Shown in pieces: positions 54,501 to 64,000 of a stretch of 64,000 bases of DNA. This stretch comes from Heliopora coerulea. Lineage: Eukaryota; Cnidaria; Anthozoa; Scleralcyonacea; Helioporidae. Every line of letters begins with the position of its first letter. The first letter of the stretch is position 1. The notes under the pieces were generated by a model. That model saw only the letters and a list, made by a program, of their open reading frames with translations, did not search any database and had not been told where the DNA came from. The stretch lies in NCBI GenBank assembly GCA_030142905.1, contig JASJOG010000078.1, positions 186,001 through 250,000 of the forward strand, in the 5' to 3' direction. Position numbers and translations under genes: made by a program.

Positions 54501-57500
54501 TTCCAAATACTTCTAAATAGTTCTCTTCCACCCAAATGTCATGAAACAAATCGATTTTCGTCGATTTGACGATTTGCTGTGAAAATTTCTCCAACTCGTC
54601 AAAAACGCTTTATCTCGTCGAAATAAGACGATTACTAAAACGAACTGTGAAACAGTTGTGGCTTAAGTTAGTTGCATTGGTTGAATATTTTCTAAAACTC
54701 GTCAATCGGTTTAAAATGATCTTTTCGGGTCAGACAAGAAAATAAAAGCATTAGTTGATTGATTCGAGAAGTACTTGCGAAAATATGGCAATGTTTAAAA
54801 ATTGGACAATTAAGCCTTATATACGCATAAAAGCCAGAAGTATGCCTAGAATTGGTTAAACACCAAATAGGTGTAGGAAATTTTCCAAAAACTTCTAAAT
54901 TGTTCTCCTCCACCCAAACATCATGAAACAAATCGATTTTCGTCGATTTGACGATTTGATGTGAAAATTTCTCCAACTCGTCATAAACGCTTTATCTCCT
55001 CGGGATAAGACGATTACTAAAACGAACTGTGAAACAGTTGTGGCTTAAGTTTGTTGCATTGGTCGAATGTTTCCCAAAACTCGTCAATCGGTTTAAAATG
55101 ATCTTTTCGGGTCAGAGAAGAGAATAAAAGCATTAGTTGATTGATTCGAGAAGTACTTGCGAAAATATGGCAATGTTTAAAAATTGGACAATTAAGCCTT
55201 ATATTCGCATAAAAGCCAGAATATGGTAAGATTTAGTTAAACACCAAATAGTTGTAGGAAACTTTCCAAATACTTCTAAATTGTTCTCCTTCACCCAAAC
55301 ATCATGAAACAAATCGATTTTCGTCGATTTGACAATTAACTGTAAAAATTTATCCAACTCCACAAAAACGCTTTATCTCGTCGAAATAAGACGATTACTA
55401 AAACGAACTGTGAAACAGTTGTGGCTTAAGTTTGTTGCATTGGTCGAATGTTTCCCAAAACTCGTCAACCGGTTTAAAATTATCTTTCCGGGTCAGAGAA
55501 GAGAATAAAAGTATTAGTTGATTGATTCGAGAAGTACTAGCGAAAATATGGCAATGTTTAAAAATTGGACAATTAAGCCTTATATACGCATAAAAGCCAG
55601 AAGTATGCCTAGAATTGGTTAAACACCAAATAGGTGTAAGAAATTTTCCAAAAACTTCTAAATTGTTCTCCTCCACCCAAACATCATAAAACAAATCGAT
55701 TTTCGTCGATTTGACGATTTGATGTGAAAATTTCTCCAACTCGTCATAAACGCTTTATCTCCTCGGGATAAGACGATTACTAAAACGAACTGTGAAACAG
55801 TTGTGGCTTAAGTTTGTTGCATTGGTCGAATGTTTCCCAAAACTCGTCAATCGGTTTAAAATGATCTTTTCGGGTCAGAGAAGAGAATAAAAGCATTAGT
55901 TGATTGATTCGTGAAGTACTTGCGAAAATATGGCAATGTTTAAAAATTGGACAATTAAGCCTTATATTCGCATAAAAGCCAGAATATGGTAAGATTTAGT
56001 TAAACACCAAATAGTTGTAGGAAACTTTCCAAATACTTCTAAATTGTTCTCCTCCACCCAAATATCATGAAACAAATCGATTTTCGTCGATTTGACGATT
56101 TGCTGTGAAAATTTCCCCTACTCGTCAAAAACGCTTTATCTCGTCGAAATAAGACGATTACTAAAACGAACTGTGAAACAGTTGTGGCTTTAGTTAGTTG
56201 CATAGGTTGAATATTTTCAAAAACTCGTCAATCGGTTTAAATTGATCTACTCGGGTCAGAGAAGAGAATAAAAGCATTAGTTGATTGATTCGAGAAGTAC
56301 TTGCGAAAATATGGCAATGTTTAAAAATTGGACAATTAAGCCTTATATACGCCTAAAAGCCAGAAGTATGCCTAGAATTGGTTAAACACCAAATAGTTGT
56401 AGGAAACTTTCCAAATACTTCTAAATTGTTCTCCTCCACCCAAATGTCATGAAACAAATCGATTTTCGTCGATTTGACGATTTGCTGTGAAAATTTCTCC
56501 AACTCGTCAAAAACGCTTTATCTCGTCGAAATAAGACGATTACTAAAACGAACTGTGAAACAGTTGTGGCATAAGTTAGTTGCATTGGTTGAATATTTTC
56601 TAAAACTCGTCAATCGTTTTAAAATGATCTTTTCGGGTCAGAAAAGAAAATAAAAGCATTAGTTGATTGATTCGAGAAGTACTTGCGAAAATATGGCAAT
56701 GTTTAAAAATTGGACAATTAAGCCTTATATACGCATAAAAGCCAGAAGTATGCCTAGAATTGGTTAAACACCAAATAGGTGTAGGAAATTTTCCAAAAAC
56801 TTCTAAATTGTTCTCCTCCTCCCAAACATCATGAAACAAATCGATTTTCGTCGATTTGACGATTTGATGTGAAAATTTCTCCAACTCGTCATAAACGCTT
56901 TATCTCCTCAGGATAAGACGATTACTAAAACGAACTGTGAAACAGTGGTGGCTTAAGTTTGTTGCATTGGTCGAATGTTTCCCAAAACTCGTCAATCGGT
57001 TTAAAATGATTTTTTCGGGTCAGAGAAGAGAATAAAAGCATTAGTTGATTGATTCGAGAAGTACTTGCGAAAATATGGCAATGTTTAAAAATTGGACAAT
57101 TAAGCCTTATATACGCATAAAAGCCAGAATATGGTAAGATTTAGTTAAACACCAAATAGTTGTAGGAAACTTTCCAAATACTTCTAAATTGTTCTCCTCC
57201 ACCCAAAAGTCATGAAACAAATCGATTTTCGTCGATTTGACGATTTGCTGTAAAAATTTCTCCAACTCGTCAAAAACGCTTTATCTCGTCGGTATAAGAC
57301 GATTACTAAAACGAACTGTGAAAAAGTTGTGGCTTAAGTTTGTTGCATTGGTCGAATGTTTCCCAAAACTCGTCAATCGGTTCAAAATGATCTTTTCGGG
57401 TCAGAGAAGGGAATAAAAGTATTAGTTGATTGATTCGAGAAGTACTTGCGAAATATGGCAATGTTTAAAAATTGGACAATTAAGCTTTATATACGCATAA

Positions 57501-58003
57501 AAGCCAGAATATGGTAAGATTTAGTTAAACACCAAATAGTTGTAGGAACTTTCCAAATACTTCTAAATTGTTCTCCTCCTTCCAAACATCATGAAACAAA
57601 TCGATTTTCGTCGATTTGACGATTTGCTGTAAAAATTTCTCCAACTCGTCAAAAACGCTTTATCTCGTCGGGATAAGACGATTACTAAAACGAACTGTGA
57701 AAAAGTTGTGGCTTAAGTTTGTTGCATTGGTCGAATGTTTCCCAAAACTCGTCAATCGGTTTAAAATGATCTTTTCGGGTCAGAGAAGAGAATAAAAGCA
57801 TTAGTTGATTGATTCGAGAAGTACTTGCGAAAATATGGCAATGTTTAAAAATTGGACAATTAAGCTTTATATACGCATAAAAGCCAGAATATGGTAAGAT
57901 TTAGTTAAACACCAAATAGTTGTAGGAAACTTTCCAAATACTTCTAAATTGTTCTCCTCCACCCAAACATCATGAAACAAATCGATTTTCGTCGATTTGA
58001 CGA
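51570..58003 (+). repeat. 10-unit duplication (shift 3,813 bp)
   Basis: About 51570-54190 recurs at 55383-58003. Shared private variants are gtactagcg (51722, 55535), cgtgaagtac (52097, 55910), ttatattcgc, gatctactcgggtc (52431, 56244), ctcctcctccc (near 53001, 56814), gcgaaatatgg (one base short), gtaggaactttcc (one base short) and ctccttccaaac. I saw about eight differences. The intervening 1.2 kb partly repeats 52.7-53.4 kb at a 5-unit shift (1,905 bp), so 5-unit periodicity is nested inside the 10-unit repeat. Confidence 0.88.
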
Positions 58004-59504
58004 TTTGCTGTAAAAATTTCTCCAACTCGTCAAAAACGCTTTATCTCGTCGGGATAAAACGATTACTAAAACGAACTGTGAAACAGTTGTTTCTTAAGTT
58101 TGTTGAATTGGCCGAATATTTGAAAAAAACTCTTCAATCGGTTTAAAATGATCTTTTGGGTCAGATAAGAGAATAAAAGCATTAGTTGATTGATTCGAGA
58201 AGTACTTGCGAAAATATGGCAATGTTTAAAAATTGGACAATTAAGCCTTATATACGCATAAAAGCCAGAATATGGTAAGATTTAGTTAAACACCAAATAG
58301 TTGTAGGAAACTTTCCAAATACTTCTAAATTGTTCTCCTCCACCCAAACATCATGAAACAAATCGATTTTCGTCGATTTGACGATTTGCTGTAAAAATTT
58401 CTCCAACTCGTCAAAAACGCTTTATCTCGTCGGGATAAAACGATTACTAAAACGAACTGTGAAACAGTTGTGGCTTAAGTTTGTTGCATTTGTCGAATAT
58501 TTGCAAAAACTCGTCAATCGGTTTAAAATGATCTTTTCGGGTCTGAAAAGAGAATAAAAGCATTAGTTGATTGATTCGAGAAGTACTTGCGAAAATATGG
58601 CAATGTTTAAAAATTGGACAATTAAGCCTTATATACGCATAAAAGCCAGAATATGGTAAGATTTAGTTAAACACCAAATAGTTGTAGGAAACTTTCCAAA
58701 TACTTCTAAATTGTTCTCCTCCACCCAAACATCATGAAACAAATCGATTTTCGTCGATTTGACGATTTGCTGTAAAAATTTCTCCAACTCGTCAAAAACG
58801 CTTTATCTCGTCGGGATAAAACGATTACTAAAACGAACTGTGAAACAGTTGTTTCTTAAGTTTGTTGAATTGGCCGAATATTTGAAAAAATCTCTTCAAT
58901 CGGTTTAAAATGATCTTTTCGGGTCAGAGAAGAGAATAAAAGCATTAGTTGATTGATTCGAGAAGTACTTGCGAAAATATGGCAATGTTTAAAAATTGGA
59001 CAATTAAGCCTTATATACGCATAAAAGCCAGAATATGGTAAGATTTAGTTAAACACCAAATAGTTGTAGGAAACTTTCCAAATACTTCTAAATTGTTCTC
59101 CTCCACCCAAACATCATGAAACAAATCGATTTTCGTCGATTTGACGATTTGCTGTAAAAATTTCTCCAACTCGTCAAAAACGCTTTATCTCGTCGGGATA
59201 AAACGATTACTAAAACGAACTGTGAAACAGTTGTGGCTTAAGTTTGTTGCATTTGTCGAATATTTGCAAAAACTCGTCAATCGGTTTAAAATGATCTTTT
59301 CGGGTCTGAAAAGAGAATAAAAGCATTAGTTGATTGATTCGAGAAGTACTTGCGAAAATATGGCAATGTTTAAAAATTGGACAATTAAGCATTATATACG
59401 CATAAAAGCCAGAATATGGTAAGATTTAGTTAAACACCAAATAGTTGTAGGAAACTTTCCAAATACTTCTAAATTGTTCTCCTCCACCCAAACATCATGA
59501 AACA
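57981..59504 (+). repeat. Tandem 2-unit duplication (762 bp, two copies)
   Basis: The pair carries gttgtttcttaag with ggccgaatatttg (about 58088 and 58850), then gggtctgaaaagag (about 58539 and 59301). The first copy has one extra a (tgaaaaaaactc) and lacks a base at ttttgggtcag. The second has tgaaaaaatctc and ttttcgggtc. Both carry the class marker gggataaaacg. Confidence 0.87.
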
Positions 59505-60644
59505 AATCGATTTTCGTCGATTTGACGATTTGCTGTAAAAATTTCTCCAACTCGTCAAAAACGCTTTATCTCGTCGGGATAAATCGATTACTAAAACGAA
59601 CTGTGAAACAGTTGTGGCTTAAGTTAGTTGCATTTGTCGAATATTTGCAAAAACTCGTCAATCGGTTTAAAATGATCTTTTCGGGTCAGAGAAGGGAATA
59701 AAAGCATTAGTTGATTGATTCGAGAAGTACTTGCGAAATATGGCAATGTTTAAAAATTGGACAATTAAGCTTTATATACGCATAAAAGCCATAATATGGT
59801 AAGATTTAGTTAAACACCAAATAGTTGTAGGAAACTTTCCAAATACTTCTAAATTGTTCTCCTCCTCCCAAACATCATGAAACAAATCGATTTTCGTCGA
59901 TTTGACGATTTGCTGTAAAAATTTCTCCAACTCGTCAAAAACGCTTTATCTCGTCGGGATAAGACGATTACTAAAACGAACTGTGAAAAAGTTGTGGCTT
60001 AAGTTTGTTGCATTGGTCGAATGTTTCCCAAAACTCGTCAATCGGTTTAAAATGATCTTTTCGGGTCAGAGAAGAGAATAAAAGCATTAGTTGATTGATT
60101 CGAGAAGTACTTGCGAAAATATGGCAATGTTTAAAAATTGGACAATTAAGCTTTATATACGCATAAAAGCCAGAATATGGTAAGATTTAGTTAAACACCA
60201 AATAGTTGTAGGAAACTTTCCAAATACTTCTAAATTGTTCTCCTCCTCCCAAACATCATGAAACAAATCGATTTTCGTCGATTTGACGATTTGCTGTAAA
60301 AATTTCTCCAACTCGTCAAAAACGCTTTATCTCGTCGGGATAAGACGATTACTAAAACGAACTGTGAAAAAGTTGTGGCTTAAGTTTGTTGCATTGGTCG
60401 AATGTTTCCCAAAACTCGTCAATCGGTTTAAAATGATCTTTTCGGGTCAGAGAAGAGAATAAAAGCATTAGTTGATTGATTCGAGAAGTACTTGCGAAAA
60501 TATGGCAATGTTTAAAAATTGGACAATTAAGCTTTATTTACGCATAAAAGCCAAAATATGGTAAGATTTAGTTAAACACCAAATAGTTATAGTAAACTTT
60601 CCAAATACTTCTAAATTGTTCTCCTCCACCCAAACATCATGAAA

Positions 60645-60666
60645 CAAATCGATTTTCGTCGATTTG
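60645..60666. repeat. Inverted repeat, 8-bp arms with 6-base loop, present in most units
   Basis: The left arm caaatcga (60645-60652) and right arm tcgatttg (60659-60666) are exact reverse complements around the loop ttttcg. The same element is at 394-415 and in most other units. Exceptions carry changes such as tcgacttt (near 9551, 12221, 19089, 42349, 45019, 48451), gatatgac or aaaaaatcg. The arms could form a short cruciform or hairpin, or a symmetric protein-binding site. It is the longest perfect dyad I found in the unit. Confidence 0.85.
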
Positions 60667-60712
60667 ACGATTTGCTGTAAAAATTTCTCCAACTCGTCAA
60701 AAACGCTTTATC

Positions 60713-60729
60713 TCGTCGGGATAAGACGA
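60713..60729. repeat. Inverted repeat tcgtc-N7-gacga
   Basis: Five-base arms lie at 60713-60717 and 60725-60729. The spacer is gggataa in one class of units and gaaataa in another, and the arms are usually preserved. A rearranged form with tatcggtcggataag replaces the left arm in a minority of units (near 10757, 13427, 17240, 17621, 38212, 40121, 46605, 51181) and is a useful marker for tracing duplications. Confidence 0.7.
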
Positions 60730-60740
60730 TTACTAAAACG

Positions 60741-60755
60741 AACTGTGAAACAGTT
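60741..60755. repeat. Inverted repeat aactgt-gaa-acagtt in most units
   Basis: Six-base arms (60741-60746 and 60750-60755) flank a three-base loop. The element is intact in most of the window. In many units of the last 10 kb it is damaged by a c to a change (gaaaaagttg), and in a few units near 3.5, 5.4, 25.3 and 28.3 kb by aaaactgttg. It is a second candidate hairpin or binding site. Confidence 0.8.
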
Positions 60756-60866
60756 GTGGCTTAAGTTTGTTGCATTTGTCGAATATTTGCAAAAACTCGT
60801 CAATCGGTTTAAAATGATCTTTTCGGGTCAGAGAAGAGAATAAAAGCATTAGTTGATTGATTCGAG

Positions 60867-60874
60867 AAGTACTT
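60867..60874. repeat. 8-bp palindrome aagtactt
   Basis: This is a perfect palindrome containing the ScaI site AGTACT, found in nearly all units. It sits just upstream of the most conserved block. Deviations are few, for example gaacttgc near 9771 and 12441, gaattactt near 9390 and 12060, and tactagcg at 51722 and 55535. These rare changes are shared between duplicated copies. Confidence 0.75.
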
Positions 60875-60881
60875 GCGAAAA

Positions 60882-60910
60882 TATGGCAATGTTTAAAAAT
60901 TGGACAATTA
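60882..60910 (+). repeat. Nearly invariant 29-bp block of the unit, with aattg/caatt dyad
   Basis: The block runs from tatggcaatg through tttaaaaattggacaatta. By reading all units I found only about ten deviating copies (near 248, 8277, 31917, 34970, 36479, 40686, 50232, 51366, 61270 and 63176-63194). Neighbouring parts of the unit vary much more. It contains the small inverted repeat aattg-ga-caatt (60898-60909). Low variation could mean a bound protein or structural constraint, or simply recent homogenisation. The sequence alone does not decide between these. Confidence 0.7.
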
Positions 60911-62249
60911 AGCTTTATATACGCATAAAAGCCAGAATATGGTAAGATTTAGTTAAACACCAAATAGTTCTAGGAAACTTTCCAAATACTTCTAAATTGT
61001 TCTCCTCCACCCAAACATCATGAAACAAATCGATTTTCGTCGATTTGACGATTTGCTGTAAAAATTTCTCCAACTCGTCAAAAACGCTTTATCTCGTCGG
61101 GATAAGACGATTACTAAAACGAACTGTGAAAAAGTTGTGGCTTAAGTTTGTTGCATTGGTCGAATGTTTCCCAAAACTCGTCAATCGGTTTAAAATGATC
61201 TTTTCGGGTCAGAGAAGAGAATAAAAGCATTAGTTGATTGATTCGAGAAGTACTTGCGAAAATATGGCAAGGTTTAAAAATTGGACAATTAAGCCTTATA
61301 TACGCATAAAAGCCAGAATATGGTAAGATTTAGTTAAACACCAAATAGTTGTAGGAAACTTTCCAAATACTTCTAAATTGTTCTCCTCCACCCAAACATC
61401 ATGAAACAAATCGATTTTCGTCGATTTGACGATTTGCTGTTAAAATTTCTCCAACTCGTCAAAAACGCTTTATCTCGTCGAAATAAGACGATTACTAAAA
61501 CGAACTGTGAAACAGTTGTGGCTTAAGTTTGTTGCATTGGTCGAATGTTTCCCAAAACTCGTCAATCGGTTTAAAATGATCTTTTCGGGTCAGAGAAGAG
61601 AATAAAAGCATTAGTTGATTGATTCGAGAAGTACTTGCGAAAATATGGCAATGTTTAAAAATTGGACAATTAAGCTTTATATACGCATAAAAGCCAGAAT
61701 ATGGTAAGATTTAGTTAAACACCAAATAGTTGTAGGAAACTTTCCAAATACTTCTAAATTGTTCTCCTCCACCCAAACATCATGAAAAAAATCGATTTTC
61801 GCCGATTTGACGATTTGCTGTAAAAATTTCTCCAACTCGTCAAAAACGCTTTATCTCGTCGGGATAAAACGATTACTAAAACGAACTTTGATACAGTTGT
61901 GGCTTAAGTTTGCTGCATTGGTCGAATGTTTCCCAAAACTCGTCAATCGGTTTAAAATGATCTTTTCTGGTCAGAGATGAGAATAAAAGCATTAGTTGAT
62001 TGATTCGAGAAGTACTTGCGAAAATATGGCAATGTTTAAAAATTGGACAATTAAGCCTTATATACGCATAAAAGCCAGAATATGGTAAGATTTAGTTAAA
62101 CACCAAATAGTTGTAGGAAACTTTCCAAATACTTCTAAATTGTTCTCCTCTTCCCAAACATCATGAAACAAATCGATTTTCGTCGATTTGACGATTTGCT
62201 GTAAAAATTTCTCCAACTCGTCAAAAACGCTTTATCTCGTCGGGATAAA

Positions 62250-64000
62250 ACGATTACTAAAACGAACTGTGAAAAAGTTGTGGCTTAAGTTTGCTGCATT
62301 GGTCGAATGTTTCCCAAAACTCGTCAATTGGTTTAAAATGATGTTTTCGGGTCAGAGAAGAGAATAAAAGCATTAGTTGATTGATTCGAGAAGTACTTGC
62401 GAAAATATGGCAATGTTTAAAAATTGGACAATTAAGCTTTATATACGCATAAAAGCCAGAATATGGTAAGATTTAGTTAAACACCAAATAGTTGTATTAA
62501 ACTTTCCAAATACTTCTAAATTGTTCTCCTCCACCCAAACATCATGAAACAAATCGATTTTTGTCGATTTGACGATTTGCTGTAAAAATTTCTCCAACTC
62601 GTCAAAAACGCTTTATCTCGTCGGGATAAGACGATTACTAAAACGAACTGTGAAACAGTTGTGGCTTAAGTTTGTTGCATTGGTCGAATATTTGCAAAAA
62701 CTCGTCAATCGGTTTAAAATGATCTTTTCGGGACTGAGAAGAAAATAAAAGCATTAGTTGATTGATTCGAGAAGTACTTGCGAAAATATGGCAATGTTTA
62801 AAAATTGGACAATTAAGCCTTATATACGCATAAAAGCCAGAATATGGTAAGATTTAGTTAAACACCAAATAGTTGTAGGAAACTTTCCAAATACTTCTAA
62901 ATTGTTCTCCTCCTCCCAAACATCATGAAACAAATCGATTTTCGTCGATTTGACGATTTGCTGTAAAAATTTCTCCAACTCGTCAAAAACGCTTTATCTC
63001 GTCGGGATAAAACGATTACTAAAACGAACTGTGAAACAGTTGTGGCTTAAGTTTGTTGCATTTGTCGAATATTTGCAAAAACTCGTCAATCGGTTTAAAA
63101 TGATCTTTTCGGGTCAGAGAAGAGAATAAAAGCATTAGTTGATTGATTCGAGAAGTACTTGCGAAAATATGGCAATTTTAAAAATTGGACAATTTAGCTT
63201 TATATACGCATAAAAGCCAGAATATGGTAAGATTTAGTTAAACACCAAATAGTTGTAGGAAACTTTCCAAATACTTCTAAATTGTTCTCCTCCACCCAAA
63301 CATCATGAAACAAATCGATTTTCGTCGATTTGACGATTTGCTGTAAAAATTTCTCCAACTCGTCAAAAACGCTTTATCTCGTCGGGATAAGACGATTACT
63401 AAAACGAACTGTGAAAAAGTTGTGGCTTAAGTTTGTTGCATTGGTCGAATGTTTCCCAAAACTCGTCAATCGGTTTAAAATGATGTTTTCGGGTCAGAGA
63501 AGAGAATAAAAGCATTAGTTGATTGATTCGAGAAGTACTTGCGAAAATATGGCAATGTTTAAAAATTGGACAATTAAGCTTTATATACGCATAAAAGCCA
63601 GAATATGGTAAGATTTAGTTAAACACCAAATAGTTGTATTAAACTTTCCAAATACTTCTAAATTGTTCTCCTCCACCCAAACATCATGAAACAAATCGAT
63701 TTTTGTCGATTTGACGATTTGCTGTAAAAATTTCTCCAACTCGTCAAAAACGCTTTATCTCGTCGGGATAAGACGATTACTAAAACGAACTGTGAAACAG
63801 TTGTGGCTTAAGTTTGTTGCATTGGTCGAATATTTGCAAAAACTCGTCAATCGGTTTAAAATGATCTTTTCGGGACTGAGAAGAAAATAAAAGCATTAGT
63901 TGATTGATTCGAGAAGTACTTGCGAAAATATGGCAATGTTTAAAAATTGGACAATTAAGCCTTATATACGCATAAAAGCCAGAATATGGTAAGATTTAGT
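62250..64000 (+). repeat. 3-unit duplication (about 1,142 bp), cut by window end
   Basis: 62250-62858 recurs from about 63392 to the window end. Shared markers are aaatgatgttttcggg (near 62337, 63479), gttgtattaaac (near 62490, 63632), gatttttgtcgat and gggactgagaagaaaat (62730, 63872). Differences seen include tttgctgc against tttgttgc and gtcaattgg against gtcaatcgg. The intervening unit has one deletion (ggcaattttaaaaa near 63172). Confidence 0.85.

Larger units (their letters stand above)
60648..61028 (+). repeat. Representative type A unit (381 bp)
   Basis: Chosen as a typical A unit, counted from the first base of ATCGAT as position 1. Landmarks in order: an 8-bp-arm inverted repeat around -3 to 19; first aactcgtcaa at 44-53; tcgtc/gacga inverted repeat at 66-82; aactgt/acagtt inverted repeat at 94-108; second aactcgtcaa at 147-156; palindrome aagtactt at 220-227; nearly invariant block at 235-263 containing aattg/caatt; variable tail from about 285; conserved ggaaactttccaaatacttc from 326. 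The A tail reads ccagaatatggtaag. The length is 3 x 127, so reading frame is kept from one A unit to the next, although every frame contains stops. No half-unit similarity is obvious, so this is probably not a recent dimer of a 190-bp element. Confidence 0.93.
1..64000 (+). repeat. 381-bp satellite DNA array, about 168 units, head to tail
   Basis: Seen: an ATCGAT landmark followed by tttcgtcgat recurs every 381 or 382 bases across the window (15, 397, 778, 1160, 1541, 1922, 2303, 2684 ... 63695). There are 167 intervals averaging about 381.3 bp. All units share one orientation, and no interval holds inserted sequence. The array begins and ends mid-unit, so it extends beyond both edges. No gene is supported anywhere in it. 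Known: satellites of this kind form centromeric, pericentromeric, subtelomeric or knob heterochromatin in plants and animals, and 340-380 bp is a common unit size, roughly two nucleosomes. Inferred: this is heterochromatin of a eukaryotic chromosome. Which compartment and which species cannot be told from the sequence, and I do not recognise the satellite family. Confidence 0.98.
58004..64000 (+). repeat. A-only homogeneous satellite domain
   Basis: All units from about 57.1 kb to the end have the A tail (ccagaatatggtaag, with single-base variants). There is no B or C tail and no beta or gamma unit. Common markers are gcttTatatac in place of gccttatatac, gtgaaaaagttg and ctcctcctccc. The window ends inside this domain. 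It looks like a separately homogenised subfamily of the array. Confidence 0.85.

Noticed and set aside
60771..60800. tRNA or Pol III B-box-like ggtcgaat
   Set aside because: It lacks a base of the GGTTCGA core, and there is no A box or cloverleaf around it.
60911..60930. TATA-like ttatatacg in each unit as a promoter
   Set aside because: The motif is short and expected in AT-rich DNA. Nothing downstream is coding, and no initiator or terminator context is visible. Satellite transcription is possible but not shown.
1..64000. CENP-B box (TTCG....A..CGGG pattern)
   Set aside because: I looked for the pattern on both strands of the unit. Candidates such as ttcgaccaatgcaac on the minus strand match only the left half, so there is no canonical box.
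1..64000. Internal 190-bp half-repeat origin of the unit
   Set aside because: Only aactcgtcaa (103 bp apart) and short cgatt motifs repeat within the unit. The two halves do not align by eye.
1..64000. Naming the organism or satellite family
   Set aside because: Plant and animal satellites of about 370-385 bp are known, but I cannot match this sequence to any of them from memory with confidence.

Overview
The whole window is one uninterrupted satellite DNA array. A unit of 381-382 bp is repeated head to tail about 168 times, always in the same orientation, and both window ends lie inside a unit. From the first to the last copy of an ATCGAT landmark (15 and 63695) there are 167 steps averaging about 381.3 bp. 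That leaves no room for a transposon, gene or spacer, and I saw none. I found no credible protein gene, tRNA, rRNA, CRISPR array or bacterial feature. The window therefore looks like eukaryotic constitutive heterochromatin (centromeric, pericentromeric, subtelomeric or a knob). The species cannot be named from this sequence. The unit is AT-rich (about 35% GC by hand count of one unit) but keeps about 17 CpG, more than its base composition predicts.

Units differ at a limited set of sites, which allows typing. Type A (381 bp) has a tail ending ccagaatatggtaag. Type B (382 bp) has ccagaagtatgcctag. A rarer type C tail has atggttagatatg. Two consecutive variants, called beta and gamma here, travel together. 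Beta has a B tail plus a TCAGG site. Gamma has cccctact plus ttgatccttt.

Layout. 1-5.34 kb is a block that recurs, expanded by extra units, at 20.2-30.1 kb. 5.3-8.8 kb is mixed. 8.845-14.31 kb holds two apparently identical 2,670-bp 7-unit copies. 14.3-20.2 kb is a mixed beta/gamma region. 30.1-37.5 kb is a mosaic that reuses pieces of 6-7 kb and 14.7-16 kb. 37.5-41.3 kb is a 5-unit duplication. 41.3-48.4 kb has nested 2-, 5- and 7-unit repeats. 48.4-51.6 kb is transitional. 51.57-58.0 kb is a 10-unit duplication. 58.0-64 kb is a homogeneous A-only domain with local 2- and 3-unit duplications.

The organisation is a patchwork of higher-order repeats of different lengths (2, 3, 4, 5, 7 and 10 units) plus one duplication at about 20-25 kb distance. 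This is what repeated unequal exchange and gene conversion would leave. Each unit also carries several short inverted repeats and a nearly invariant 29-bp block, the best candidates for functional sequence.
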